64,000 nt of DNA from Hymenobacter sp. DG01 (GTDB lineage Bacteria; Bacteroidota; Bacteroidia; Cytophagales; Hymenobacteraceae), in assembly GCF_006352025.1 (NCBI RefSeq), contig NZ_CP040936.1, positions 868,001-932,000 on the forward strand. The letters run 5' to 3'. The translations under genes and the position numbers were made by a program. The notes under the pieces were generated by a model. That model was given only the letters and a program-made list of their open reading frames with translations, had not been told where the DNA came from and did no database searches. This document shows positions 26,188 through 34,983 of the stretch, piece by piece. Numbering within the stretch: the first letter of the stretch is position 1; every line of letters starts with the position of its first letter.

Positions 26188-27077
26188 CGGGGTTGCTGTT
26201 TGATGGTGACGTTGCCGTTGAGGGTTTCGAAGCGGAAGTCAGTTCCGCCTTTACCCAGCCGCACGGCAGTTTCTTTGCTGAGTTTGTACCGGGTGCCCTG
26301 CCCGTCGGGCTGCTGGTGTTGCGTGACGCGGGCGGGTAGCACTTCGGCGGCAGGGAAATCGGTGAACATTTCGCCGTGCATGCTTTTGAAGTAGAGGTCG
26401 GCCGACACCGTGACCGGGTAGCTCACCACAATGTTGCCGTTAATGGTATGGTAGGAAGCGGCCTGGGTAGGAGCCGCGGCGTAGCTCACGTCCACGTCGC
26501 CGTTCACGGTGTGGGCCAGGGTAGCCTGCCGGGCGTTCCGGATGGTAACTGGCCCGTTCACGTTGCGGGCCTGCAGCGGGCCGCTCACGTCCTGCACCAG
26601 CACTTTGCCGCCGTTTACCGTCGAGACGCGCACCTCCATGCCAGCAGGTACTTTCACGGTGTAATCGAACTGATACGCATAGCGCGGCCGCTCCTGGTTG
26701 TTCCAGTTGTCCCGGAAGCGGCCCGACTGGTGGCTGCGGTTCGGCCGCGAGTCCTGGGGGCCGGCCACGTACAGCAATACGCTGTCGGCGTGCTGCTCAA
26801 AGCCCGCTTGCGCTTCCTTTTTCCCCTGCTCCAGCAGCTCGGCGGTGGGCGCGGTAATGGTTTTGGTGACTTCCACCAGCACCGTGTTGCCGCCGTAGCC
26901 CTGCACCGTTACGGAGCCGAAGATGTTGTAGAGAGCCAGGGTGCCGCCGCTGGGGGCGCCGGTCAGGGCAAACTCGCGGGTGATTTTTTCCGTGGCTTCA
27001 CGGTTCTGGGCGTGCAGTCCGCAGCTGGGTAGCCACAGCAGCAGGCAAATCAGACTAAGTAAGCGTGCGGGTTTCAT
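26184..27077 (-). CDS. DUF4097-family secreted beta-repeat protein, copy 1
   Basis: 297 residues. A signal peptide or lipobox (LLLWLPSC, then GLHAQ) precedes beta repeats including ALYNIFGSVTVQGYGGNTVLVEV, STVNGGKVLVQDVSGPL and HTVNGDVDVSY. Start ATG 27077 overlaps the anti-sigma gene by 23 nt; the frame extends to 27143 but the shorter start gives the signal peptide. It is probably cotranscribed with the sigma factor and its neighbour. Its molecular role is unknown. Confidence 0.85.
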   Translation of the reverse strand: MKPARLLSLICLLLWLPSCGLHAQNREATEKITREFALTGAPSGGTLALYNIFGSVTVQGYGGNTVLVEVTKTITAPTAELLEQGKKEAQAGFEQHADSVLLYVAGPQDSRPNRSHQSGRFRDNWNNQERPRYAYQFDYTVKVPAGMEVRVSTVNGGKVLVQDVSGPLQARNVNGPVTIRNARQATLAHTVNGDVDVSYAAAPTQAASYHTINGNIVVSYPVTVSADLYFKSMHGEMFTDFPAAEVLPARVTQHQQPDGQGTRYKLSKETAVRLGKGGTDFRFETLNGNVTIKQQPR

Positions 27078-27960
27078 GATTTGTGGAGGAAGTTGAGGGT
27101 GGAGGCGCTTGGTCGCCGGACAGCGTTTCAATGCTTTGCTCAATTTTATCTTTCACCTGCTCGTTCAGGTTGTCTTGCTGCAGCAGCTTGCGCAGGGGGC
27201 GCACCGAGCGGCGCTCCTGTAGCCGCACCATCACATCGGCCAGGGCCGACTGCACCAGGGGCGAGTCCTGCCGGGGCAGGGACCGGACCAGGCCCTGGCG
27301 CACCACGGGGTCGTGGCTGAGGCCGGCCAGCACCTCCAGGGAGGCCAACCGCACGTTCACGTTGGGGTCCTGATTCAGAGTGCTCAACAGAGCCGCTACC
27401 ACCCGCTCATTGGTGGGCGCTACTTCCTCGGCGTAGCTCACAGCCCGCAGGCGCTGCACGGCCGAGGGGTTGCTGAGCAGGGCCAGTACCTGGGTGGGCT
27501 GGGCCTCCGGGCCGGCCGCAGCGGGCTCAGAAGCAGCCACGGGTTGCCCGGCCCCCATGCCGGCAGCATCGGGGCGGCCCTTCAGCCCATAGCCGGCAAC
27601 CAGACCTACCAGCAGCAAGGCCAGGCTGTAGGCCAGCCGCAGGCCATAAGCGGGCTGCCACCACGCCCTGATGCGCTCCAATACGCCCGCCACCGACCAC
27701 CGCTGCCGGCGCTGTTCAGTTGCCTGAAAATCAGCCAGCATGGCGTAAAAGGTGGGCCGTAGCTGCTCGCTGGGCTCGGGCACGGGGAGTTGGCCCATGG
27801 TTGACCAGAGGCTTTGCACGGCCGCTAGCTCCTGCTGGCAGCCTGGGCACTCCGCCAGGTGAGCTTCCACGGTTTGGCGTTGGGCGGGGGGTAGGGTGCC
27901 GGCCAGCCAGTCCATCAACTCCTCCTGCACGCCTTCACAGTTCACGAACTTTGCTTCCAT
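27055..27960 (-). CDS. Anti-sigma factor with zinc finger, membrane helix and HEAT repeats
   Basis: 301 residues. N-terminal zf-HC2-type anti-sigma motif (C8, then HLAECPGCQQEL around 34-45), a membrane helix (about 106-125, LAYSLALLLVGLVAGYGL), and a C-terminal HEAT-repeat region (about 155-280, with LLSNPSAVQRLRAV, NVNVRLASLEVLAGL, and SALADVMVRLQ). It would hold the ECF sigma factor at the inner membrane and sense via its periplasmic HEAT domain. It overlaps the sigma gene by 26 nt and the next gene by 23 nt. Confidence 0.86.
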   Translation of the reverse strand: MEAKFVNCEGVQEELMDWLAGTLPPAQRQTVEAHLAECPGCQQELAAVQSLWSTMGQLPVPEPSEQLRPTFYAMLADFQATEQRRQRWSVAGVLERIRAWWQPAYGLRLAYSLALLLVGLVAGYGLKGRPDAAGMGAGQPVAASEPAAAGPEAQPTQVLALLSNPSAVQRLRAVSYAEEVAPTNERVVAALLSTLNQDPNVNVRLASLEVLAGLSHDPVVRQGLVRSLPRQDSPLVQSALADVMVRLQERRSVRPLRKLLQQDNLNEQVKDKIEQSIETLSGDQAPPPSTSSTNHETRTLT

Positions 27961-28507
27961 TTTCCAGTTTGAAATAAATATCCTTGAGGTGGCAGAGGGC
28001 CCGGTGCGCGCGCACCTTCACGGCCCCCACCGTAGTATCGAGCAGCTGCGCTATCTGCTCGTATTTCAGCTCCTGAAAGCGGCTCAGCACCAGTACCTCG
28101 CGCTGGTCGGGGCTGAGCCGGGCCATGGCCCGGTGGAGCAGGGCTACATCCTGGGCCTGCTGAAGGCTGCCGTCGGCGCTGGGGCCTCCGGCAATTTTCT
28201 CGGCCCAGTCGGCTACGTCCTGGTGGTGGAGCGAGGCCTTGTTTTTCTGAGCGGCATCGGCCAGCACGTTGCGCGCCAGGTGGTACATCCAGGTCCGGAA
28301 TTCGCCCTCCCCCGTGAAGGTGTGGCGGTACTTCAGCATCCGGTAGAATACATTCTGGACCAGGTCTTCGCTGGCCGTGGCGTTGCCGCTGGAGTGGTAG
28401 AAAAACGCAAACAGCGGCCGGTGATACCGCTCGAACAGCAGGCCCATCTTCTCGACTTGGCCGGCCTTCACTTGCAGCATGAGCGAGTTGTCAGTAAGCG
28501 AGTTCAA
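27935..28507 (-). CDS. ECF RNA polymerase sigma factor
   Basis: 190 residues from TTG 28507 (LNSLTDNSLMLQVKAGQVEKMG). Region 2 is visible as ASEDLVQNVFYRMLKY and FRTWMYHLARN, region 4 as LSPDQREVLVLSRFQELKYEQIAQLL and TVGAVKVRAHRAL. Start options are TTG 28507 or ATG 28480; the frame stays open to 28633, but the residues upstream of TTG look noncoding. It heads a four-gene operon whose last two genes encode DUF4097 proteins, probably members of its regulon. Confidence 0.9.
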   Translation of the reverse strand: MNSLTDNSLMLQVKAGQVEKMGLLFERYHRPLFAFFYHSSGNATASEDLVQNVFYRMLKYRHTFTGEGEFRTWMYHLARNVLADAAQKNKASLHHQDVADWAEKIAGGPSADGSLQQAQDVALLHRAMARLSPDQREVLVLSRFQELKYEQIAQLLDTTVGAVKVRAHRALCHLKDIYFKLENGSKVREL

Positions 28508-28813
28508 GCGCGGAGTCGGTGAGAGGTGGGAGCGAATTCGGCGGTGGAAACTGCGCCTTTTGCGGAAGGTTACAGCTTCCCGGGAAATATTTTTTCCGCT
28601 GAGAAGTCTTGACCGCTTGTCAGGCCAGAGCACAAGGCGCAGAGGCGGGTAGGCGGAACGCTAAACTATCAGGCAATGAGGCTGCTACCCACCGTTCAGC
28701 GTTGAAGCCGACTATACCGCCGGCCTTCTTACTGGAAAAGCCAATACCTTTTACTGAACTAGCTAATCGGGCGCATCCCGCTCCGCTGTCGAACCGTAGT
28801 ACCCCAAACCGCC
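28508..28813. other. Divergent intergenic region
   Basis: 306 nt between the ECF sigma gene and the carbonic-anhydrase-like gene. Presumably holds promoters for both. I see no clear -7 element, repeat or small gene in it. Confidence 0.5.
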
Positions 28814-29335
28814 ATGCCCTCAACCCTTCTCACTATGCGTCATTCCTACCCTGCGTACCCCGCTGCCCGCGGCAATGTGCTGCTGCTGAGCTGTATGGAT
28901 TTGCGTCTGCTCGATGACATCGTGCGCTTTATGGAGCACGACAACCTGACGAACCGATACGACCAGTTTATTCTGGCCGGGGCGGCTCTGGGTGCCGTTG
29001 TAAATGACCATTGGAACACGGCCTTCTTCGAGCACCTCGATGTGGCCTGCAAGCTGCACAACGTCCGCGACGTGTACATTCTGGAACACCGCAACTGCGG
29101 CGCCTATAAGGTATTTCTCGGCGACGAAGGCTCTTTCGACGACTCTCACCAGCACCACGAAAACGAGCTGCACCTGCACAACCGCTACGCCCAGCAGCTG
29201 GCCGAGCGCATCCGCAGCTGGAGCCAAACCAGCGGAAACCCGCTGCAGGTGCAGTGCTTCCTGATGGATCTGCGGGGCAATGTGGAACTCCTGGCCGACA
29301 CTGCTGCCCAGGATGAGGGCAGCGCGGCCGTGTAG
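28814..29335 (+). CDS. Beta-carbonic-anhydrase-like protein
   Basis: 173 residues with the zinc-ligand pattern of beta-carbonic anhydrases: C27-x-D29-x-R31 (SCMDLR) and H92-x-x-C95 (EHRNCGAY). Beyond these, LLLSCMDLRLLDDIVRF and ILAGAALG match the family core. It could hydrate CO2, but it is shorter than typical enzymes and the family also includes divergent members without known activity. ATG 28814 is taken as the start; ATG 28835 is possible. It ends 26 nt before a strong bidirectional terminator. Confidence 0.75.
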   Translation: MPSTLLTMRHSYPAYPAARGNVLLLSCMDLRLLDDIVRFMEHDNLTNRYDQFILAGAALGAVVNDHWNTAFFEHLDVACKLHNVRDVYILEHRNCGAYKVFLGDEGSFDDSHQHHENELHLHNRYAQQLAERIRSWSQTSGNPLQVQCFLMDLRGNVELLADTAAQDEGSAAV

Positions 29336-29360
29336 CCGCGCCAGACAAACGCACCTCCAA

Positions 29361-29402
29361 AACGAGGGCTCTATCTCAACTGAGATAGAGCCCTCGTTTT
29401 TT
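29361..29402. terminator. Bidirectional Rho-independent terminator
   Basis: Perfect 16-bp arms CGAGGGCTCTATCTCA (29363-29378) and TGAGATAGAGCCCTCG (29381-29396) with a 2-nt gap, a TTTTTT run on plus and TTTT on minus. It separates the convergent carbonic-anhydrase-like and amidohydrolase genes. Confidence 0.95.
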
Positions 29403-29436
29403 CTCTTTGACCAGTCAGCGCTGAGCGCCTACCCCT

Positions 29437-30874
29437 TTAATTCAGCCCAACCTTGCCTTTCATGGAGTCAAACAGTTTCATGGAGTCAAACCCTACCCCT
29501 TGCTTGAAGACCAGCTCCATGCGGCGCACCTGCTGAATATCCTTTTCCGGGTCGCCGTCAATCAAAACCAGATCGGCCTGCTTGCCCGCCTCAATCGTCC
29601 CGATTTCCTTGTCGCGGCCCAGGTAGATGGCCCCGTTCAGGGTGCTGATTTTGATGGCCTGCACGGGCGTAAAGCCGGCCTCTACCAGTAGCTCAATCTG
29701 GCGGCGGTTGGCGTAGCCGGCAATGGGTGCGGCCCGCGCCGGTGGGGTCGGTGCCGGCTACCAGCAGGCCGCCGGCATCGTAAAACTGCTTTTTCCAGGC
29801 CATTTCTTTCTTGAACAGCCGCACACTGGCCGAGTCCTTCTGCTGGTTCTGCTGCCAGGTAAGGGTTTCGCGCTCCTGCAGCTGCGGAATCAGGGCGCTC
29901 AGGCCGCCGCCCAGCACCACTTCGCGGCCGGTGTAGGGCTCGAACACGGGTAGGGTAGAAGTAAGGGCAACCTTCTTGCTGATCAGGAAACTCATCAGCT
30001 CCTTCATTTCCGGGCTGTTGACGGGCAGCTGCAGCAACGAGCGGCGCCCGGCGGGGTAGTCGGCTACGTCGGGGGCTTTGTTGGGCACGAAATCAGAGCT
30101 GGCCATAAAGCCGTGCTCCAGGTTGTCGATGCCGATTTCGGCTGCCTCCCGGTAGGTAATGGAGCAGAGGTGGCCGGTTACCTTGAGCTGGCGGGCATGG
30201 GCCTCCCGCACCACGGCGGCCAAGTCGGCGCGGGTGGCGTGCATGTACATCTTGAAGGAAGTACAGCCCTTATTGGCCCAGAAGGCGGTAGTAGCCGCCG
30301 CATCCTCGGGGCCTTTAATGGTGTTCAGGGCCGGAATATCGAGGGCGGGCTCCTCCATATAAGGTGCCGTTACGTCCATTTCCGGCCCGATGAGCTTGCC
30401 CTCCCGCACCATACGCTGAATAGCCAGGTCGGTCTGGGGCTCGATGCTGCCGGCCGTGCGGATGGTGGTGGCTCCCCCGGCCAGATACAGGCGCGGGAAG
30501 GAGTAGGGCATCTGAGCAATGTTGAAATAGCTGCCTGTGGGCATAGTGTAGTACAGGTGCTCGTGCAGCATCACCAGGCCCGGAATCAGGGTTTTGCCAG
30601 CGCAGTTTATTACCTGCGCATCGGTGGGCACCTTCACCTTTTTCATGGGGCCTACTTGCACAATGCGCCCCTGCCGGAGCACCACGGTTTGGTGCAGCTG
30701 AGCCGGCCGGCCGGTGCCGTCAATCACCTTGGCATCAGTGAGAGCCACAGTAGGGCTGTTTACCTTGATAAATTCCTGCACCTGCGGGGTGAACTTCTGA
30801 GCCTGAGCCGGCAGCGCGGCCATGAGCAGAAGAAGGGCGCCTGAAAGCAGGAGCCGGCGGGTAGAAACAGTCAT
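29437..30874 (-). pseudogene. Secreted amidohydrolase with a 1-nt frameshift
   Basis: Metal-dependent hydrolase of the amidohydrolase superfamily (imidazolonepropionase/prolidase-like branch), conceptually about 478 residues. Signal peptide MTVSTRRLLLSGALLLLMAA from ATG 30874; metal-binding HEHLYY, central AGGATTIRTAG, HGFMASSD and GTDPTGAG. Near 29725-29727 (GGG on plus, CCC on minus) there is one extra nucleotide: the frame reads GAGRT then nonsense and stops at 29693, while the other frame continues IAGYANRRQIELLVEAGF and ends properly at 29437 after STLNGAIYLG. The lesion removes about the last 100 residues unless it is a sequencing error. Confidence 0.84.
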
Positions 30875-30999
30875 AGGGCAAGAGCGTGAAGGAGCGAAGA
30901 CCAGCCGGAAGATAAGCGGTTGCGCCGAACCCTTCACCCGCCCCGAGGGGGTAGGCGCCCGGCGGGCCAGGACCGCGTAAGCTACCACAGGCCACTGTG

Positions 31000-31947
31000 C
31001 TATTTCCCTTCCGGCTCGATAATATCTACCAGCCGGTAGCGCACCGCCGATTTTTTGGGCCGGATGTCCATGCCTACATAATGCGCGTAGGCCTTGGTGA
31101 AGCACGCCCCGAAGTAGAAAATCATGGCCGAGTAGAACACAAACAGCAGCACCAGCACTATGCTGGAAGCCGGCCCGTAGATGGGTCCCAGGTTGCGCGG
31201 CACCAGCAGGTAGCCCAGCAGGTTTTCGCCTAAATCAATCAGAATAGCCGTAACCACCGCTCCGCGCAGCACGGCCCGGGGCGGCACCTTGGCGCTGCTG
31301 AGGTTGCGGAAGGTAATGGCGAACCAGGCTACCAGAATCAGGAGGGAAGCCAGCTGGTTGCCCAGCTGAAACAGCACGTAGCCGAAGGTGGCGTCAAAGT
31401 CGCGGACGTAGGAGGCCAGCAGGGCCAGGGCCGCGTCGGAGAGAAACGCCAGCATGGAGAGCAGCCCCGTGGCCAGCAGCAGCCCCAGGGAGCGGGCCCG
31501 CTCCTTCAGCACTTTGTGGAACCGGTCGGTGTGGCGGCTGGGCCGAATCTGCCAGAGTTGGTTCAGGGAGCTTTGGATGACGCCGAACAGGGTAGTGGCA
31601 ATGAAAAGCAGAAAGCCGAAGCCCACCCACGTTACCCAGCGGCTGCGCTCTATATTGCTCACATTCTGCAGAATCTGCTCTACTAAGCCGGCCGCCGAGT
31701 AGCCCAGCAGGTGCGAGAGTTTGGTGAGCAGCAGCGTCCGGACCTGGGAGGTAGAGTACAGAGAGCCCAGCAGCTGAATCAGGATAATCAGGATGGGCGG
31801 CAGGGCAAACGTGGTAAAAAAGGCCGTGGCCGCGCCCAGGCGCAGCGGGTCGTTGGCCCCGAATTCCCGGGCCGCGCGGCGCAGCAGCAGCAGGAAATCT
31901 GTCAGGAAGTTGCCTCGGGCTCGGCCCGGCGGGTGTACTTTTGTCAT
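31000..31947 (-). CDS. YihY/BrkB-family inner membrane protein
   Basis: 315 residues from ATG 31947 with about six membrane segments. Family features are LRLGAATAFFTTFALPPILIILI near the N-terminus, WVGFGFLLFIATTLFGVIQSSLNQLW, and GPIYGPASSIVLVLLFVFYSAMIFYFGACF near the C-terminus. Members of this family were once called ribonuclease BN; their transport or other role is unclear. The start is almost back to back with the divergent DUF2062 gene. Confidence 0.9.
   Translation of the reverse strand: MTKVHPPGRARGNFLTDFLLLLRRAAREFGANDPLRLGAATAFFTTFALPPILIILIQLLGSLYSTSQVRTLLLTKLSHLLGYSAAGLVEQILQNVSNIERSRWVTWVGFGFLLFIATTLFGVIQSSLNQLWQIRPSRHTDRFHKVLKERARSLGLLLATGLLSMLAFLSDAALALLASYVRDFDATFGYVLFQLGNQLASLLILVAWFAITFRNLSSAKVPPRAVLRGAVVTAILIDLGENLLGYLLVPRNLGPIYGPASSIVLVLLFVFYSAMIFYFGACFTKAYAHYVGMDIRPKKSAVRYRLVDIIEPEGK
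31936..31943 (+). promoter_or_regulatory. -7 promoter element inside the YihY gene start
   Basis: TACTTTTG matches TAnnTTTG on plus. It lies within codons 2-4 of the minus-strand YihY gene and about 30 nt before ATG 31974 of DUF2062. A TTG lies at 31910-31912, slightly farther than the usual spacing. Confidence 0.5.
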
Positions 31948-31952
31948 TTCAG

Positions 31953-32561
31953 ATGCGTAGGAACCAGAAACAGATGGCCGGCTCTGGCGCCATCCACGAA
32001 GGTAACGCCCCACCCGCGCATCACCCAGCCCTTGTGGCTTTAACTTCTCCGCCTGTGACTGAACCCTCCGAATCTGCCCTGCCCATTACGCCGCCGGTTG
32101 CCCCGCCCCAGGGCTGGGTGCGGCGCCGCATCGTGCAGCCGGTGCTAGGACTGCTCAGCCAGGGCCTTACCGCGCACCAGCTGGCCCTCACCGTCGCGCT
32201 GGGCACTTCGTTCGGTCTGGTGCCCATGCTGGGTATTACTACCCTGCTAGCCACCTTCACGGCCGTGCGCCTGCGCCTGAATGTGGCAGCCATTCTGCTG
32301 ATTGCCCACCTCTGGAGCCCGGTGCAGCTGCTGCTCATTATCCCGTTTATGAGCCAGGGCGCCAAGCTCTGGGGTAGTCACAGCCCGGCCCTTACCCTGG
32401 AAAAGCTGCAGTACCTGTTTGCCCATAGCTGGGCCGAGGCACTACGCCTGCTCTGGCACGCCATGTTGGGCGGGCTGGCCTTGTGGGCGGGGGGCTGCCT
32501 GGTGCTGGCCCCGCTCCTGTACTTTGTGCTGCGGCCGGTATTGGCCCGTTTTATCAAATAG
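31953..32561 (+). CDS. DUF2062 membrane protein
   Basis: About 202 residues from ATG 31953, or 195 from ATG 31974. A Pro-rich N-terminus (about 1-45) is followed by DUF2062, with VALGTSFGLVPMLGITTLLATF, a second hydrophobic stretch LIAHLWSPVQLLLIIPFM and a third near the C-terminus. The first start lies only 5 nt from the divergent YihY start and close to the likely transcription start, so ATG 31974 may be the true one. Function unknown; some homologues are fused to glycosyltransferases. Confidence 0.83.
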   Translation: MRRNQKQMAGSGAIHEGNAPPAHHPALVALTSPPVTEPSESALPITPPVAPPQGWVRRRIVQPVLGLLSQGLTAHQLALTVALGTSFGLVPMLGITTLLATFTAVRLRLNVAAILLIAHLWSPVQLLLIIPFMSQGAKLWGSHSPALTLEKLQYLFAHSWAEALRLLWHAMLGGLALWAGGCLVLAPLLYFVLRPVLARFIK

Positions 32562-32576
32562 CTGCCGGGGTAGCCC

Positions 32577-32636
32577 TAAAAACTTCGCCCTGCCGTGTCC
32601 GGCGCTGGCAGGCGGCCGGAATACAGCAGGGCGAAG
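32577..32636 (-). terminator. Terminator between convergent DUF2062 and SseB-like genes
   Basis: Arms CTTCGCCCTGC (32583-32593) and GCAGGGCGAAG (32626-32636) with a 32-nt loop; on minus the stem is followed by TTTTTAGG. It serves the minus-strand SseB-like gene. Confidence 0.78.
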
Positions 32637-32677
32637 GATAAAGAATTCCAGCCACCGGCCGGATGAGGGCAGGGCGC

Positions 32678-33664
32678 TTAGGCGCGCTGGTACACGGGGG
32701 TAGTCTGGAGCAGGTACTGAATGAGCGGCTCCTCGGAGGCGGGGTCAATCAGCATGAGGTCCACGAACTGCGTCTCGCCAATCTTGCCCTGAATAACCGG
32801 GCCCAGGTCCTGCAGGAAAGCCGGGTCCTGCTGCTCCGTGTCAATGGCCACCAGCAGGCGGGCCTCCGCCGGGTTGTGCTGCATGCGCATTTCGGCCAAG
32901 TACACGTTGCGGATGTGGGACTGGGTAGCGCTGTACTCGCGCAGGGCATCCATTAGCTCAGTGGGCTCGGGCTCCGGCTGGTGCAGCGACACCTGCAAAT
33001 CCTGGGGGTTGGGCATTTCAAAGAGCTGCCCGCTGAGCAGGGCCTGAATTTCATCGGCGGCCAACAGCTTGCCTACGGCCGAGAAGGGGTTGAGGGCACA
33101 CTCGGCGCCCTGCACCATTGTGAAGAAGTCGTGGCCCCGCAGGCGCATGTAGGTTACGCTGCCTTCGGGCACGGCGCCGTTGTCGAAAATGCGCTCAACA
33201 GCCGTGAAAACCGCAATTTTGCCGTCGTGCAGGGCCTGCAGCTGTACTTCCATTCCTTCGGTGGGCGTAATCTCGCCGGGCTCCTGGCCTTCGCGGGCGG
33301 ACAGCACTACCACCACTTCCTCACCGAGCAGGGCCTGGTAGAAGGGGCTGCGGAACTGAGCGTCCACGGCCGCCTGCATCAGCAGCTGCTCCAGAATATT
33401 GAGAGGCTGGAAATCGGGCAGCTGGGAAGCTTCTTCGCCAAAGGTACCCGGCAGCGGGATGGGCGGTGCCGGCGGAATGTGAGGCATGGGCGGCGCGGCC
33501 GGGGCCGGCGGCATCTGGTAGTTAGAGCCTTTATAACGCGGACCGCTGGGGGTAGCCGGTTCCGTGGAAGCGGGCGTAGCCGCATTATCGGTAGCCGGAG
33601 TAGGGGTAGGGGCAGACGCGGGAGCGTCTTCGGGTTTCTTTTTCAGGAAGTCAAACAGACCCAT
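32678..33664 (-). CDS. SseB-like protein with Pro/Ala-rich linker
   Basis: 328 residues. The N-terminal MGLFDFLKKK and a long Pro/Ala/Thr linker (about 10-75) precede two SseB-type domains: the first with LEQLLMQAAVDAQFRSPFYQALL and the C-terminal one with VRNVYLAEMRM-like (IRNVYLAEMRM) and ARLLVAIDTEQQDP. E. coli SseB was named for enhanced serine sensitivity; the biochemical role is unknown. The linker is unusual for the family. Confidence 0.8.
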   Translation of the reverse strand: MGLFDFLKKKPEDAPASAPTPTPATDNAATPASTEPATPSGPRYKGSNYQMPPAPAAPPMPHIPPAPPIPLPGTFGEEASQLPDFQPLNILEQLLMQAAVDAQFRSPFYQALLGEEVVVVLSAREGQEPGEITPTEGMEVQLQALHDGKIAVFTAVERIFDNGAVPEGSVTYMRLRGHDFFTMVQGAECALNPFSAVGKLLAADEIQALLSGQLFEMPNPQDLQVSLHQPEPEPTELMDALREYSATQSHIRNVYLAEMRMQHNPAEARLLVAIDTEQQDPAFLQDLGPVIQGKIGETQFVDLMLIDPASEEPLIQYLLQTTPVYQRA

Positions 33665-33732
33665 AACAAAACATACAGATGAAGCTGCAAGCTAAGCAGG
33701 TTTAGGGGAAGATGCACCTGCGGTGAACTGGT

Positions 33733-33843
33733 GAGATAGTGAAATAGTGAGTTTGCCATGCCATAGGGCCGAGGGGCGCGGGTTTGCACCCCGCCTCCTC
33801 CCTTAGGACCTCGCGCCCATCAAACTCACTATCTCACCATCTC
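33733..33843. repeat. Imperfect inverted repeat upstream of SseB-like gene
   Basis: 23-nt arms at 33733-33755 and 33821-33843, differing at two positions, share the core GTGARATAGTGAGTTTG and enclose a G+C-rich 65-nt loop. Similar in style to the element at 1432-1595, with short GTGA/ATAG units, but the sequence differs. Confidence 0.6.
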
Positions 33844-33847
33844 GTCT

Positions 33848-34291
33848 CTACTGTCCGTCGGAGCCATTGCAGCGGCCCAGCAACTCCGAGGCTTCCCGGA
33901 TAGTGTAGGGCTGGTTCTGGTTGCCCCAGTTGGTTTGCAGGAAGTTCAGCAGGTTAGTAATCTGGGAGTCCGTCAGGTCCTCGTGGCCGGGCATTACCTG
34001 GTTGTAGGCTACCCCGTTCACTGTCATGGGGCCTTTCATGCCCTTCCGGATGATGCACGGTAGCTCGGCGCGGTGCCGGGCTACGTAGTCGGCAGCGGCT
34101 ACCGGCGGAATCAGGCGCTGCAGGCCCTGGCCCTGGTCGCCGTGGCAGTTCGAGCAGTGGGCTGCGTACAGCTTGGCGCCCTCGTTCTGGCGCTCGGTGA
34201 AGCAGCCCCCAAGGCTAAGCACTACCATGGCTCCGCCGCTGACCAGCGCGGCCCAGCCGTTGCGCGTCAGACGGGATGCGCGCGGGTTCAT
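33848..34291 (-). CDS. Cytochrome c lipoprotein
   Basis: 147 residues with lipobox SLGGC (Cys30) and a single haem motif CSNCH (46-50). A distal methionine is likely in NQVMPGHEDL. It is anchored in the membrane facing the periplasm. It overlaps the SCO-family gene by 4 nt (ATGA), and this pairing is common near terminal oxidases or copper-related electron transport. Confidence 0.92.
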   Translation of the reverse strand: MNPRASRLTRNGWAALVSGGAMVVLSLGGCFTERQNEGAKLYAAHCSNCHGDQGQGLQRLIPPVAAADYVARHRAELPCIIRKGMKGPMTVNGVAYNQVMPGHEDLTDSQITNLLNFLQTNWGNQNQPYTIREASELLGRCNGSDGQ

Positions 34292-34983
34292 TTGGCCGCC
34301 GTCTGCTGGTTTTCAGCCTCTTCCTTGAGCAGGATGGGCAGGTCGTGAATCAGCTGATCTACCTGGCTCTCCACCATGCCATCGTACACCCCGCGCACGC
34401 GACGCTTCGAGTCCACCAGGGCAAAGGAGCCGTCGTGGGCGTAGCCACCGGCCGCTTTCTTATCTATCTGCGCGGCGGCCATGTACGCTTTAGCCAAAGC
34501 AAAAACGGTATCGTGGGGGGCCGTGGCAAAGTGCCAGCGCGAGGCATCATTCACGCCCAGGCGCTGGGCATAATCCCGCAGCACGGGGATGGAGTCGTGA
34601 GCCGGATCAATGGTATGGCTCAGGAACAGCACGTTGGGGTTGCCCTCAAACTTTTTGTACACGCGCAGCATCTCGCTCTGCATCTTGGGGCAGATGTCGG
34701 GGCAAGAGGCAAAGAAGAAGTCAGTGACGTAAACCTTGCCCGCAAACGTCTGGTTCGTAATCGTTTGTCCGTCCTGGTTGGTGAGGCGGAACGAGGGAAC
34801 CGGGTCGGGCAGCGTATCAGCCGGAGTGCTGGGCTCAGTGAGCTTGATGCCCAGAATGGGCAGGCGGTCGGCTTCGGCGGGTTTTTCGGTGCAGGCAAAC
34901 GGCAGCACTCCGGCCGCGGCCAGCAGGGTAGCAAGCACAGCGGTACGCAAAGCGGGCAAACGCATCATAAGCGAGGAAATCAT
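34288..34983 (-). CDS. SCO1/SenC-family copper chaperone lipoprotein
   Basis: 231 residues with lipobox PFAC (Cys31), thioredoxin fold, copper-binding C94 and C98 (SCPDICPK), and the ligand histidine H183 (YAHDGSF). It likely delivers copper to the CuA site of a haem-copper oxidase or protects against oxidative stress. The start overlaps the preceding stop codon (TAATG), so translation is coupled in the three-gene operon. Confidence 0.93.
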   Translation of the reverse strand: MISSLMMRLPALRTAVLATLLAAAGVLPFACTEKPAEADRLPILGIKLTEPSTPADTLPDPVPSFRLTNQDGQTITNQTFAGKVYVTDFFFASCPDICPKMQSEMLRVYKKFEGNPNVLFLSHTIDPAHDSIPVLRDYAQRLGVNDASRWHFATAPHDTVFALAKAYMAAAQIDKKAAGGYAHDGSFALVDSKRRVRGVYDGMVESQVDQLIHDLPILLKEEAENQQTAAK

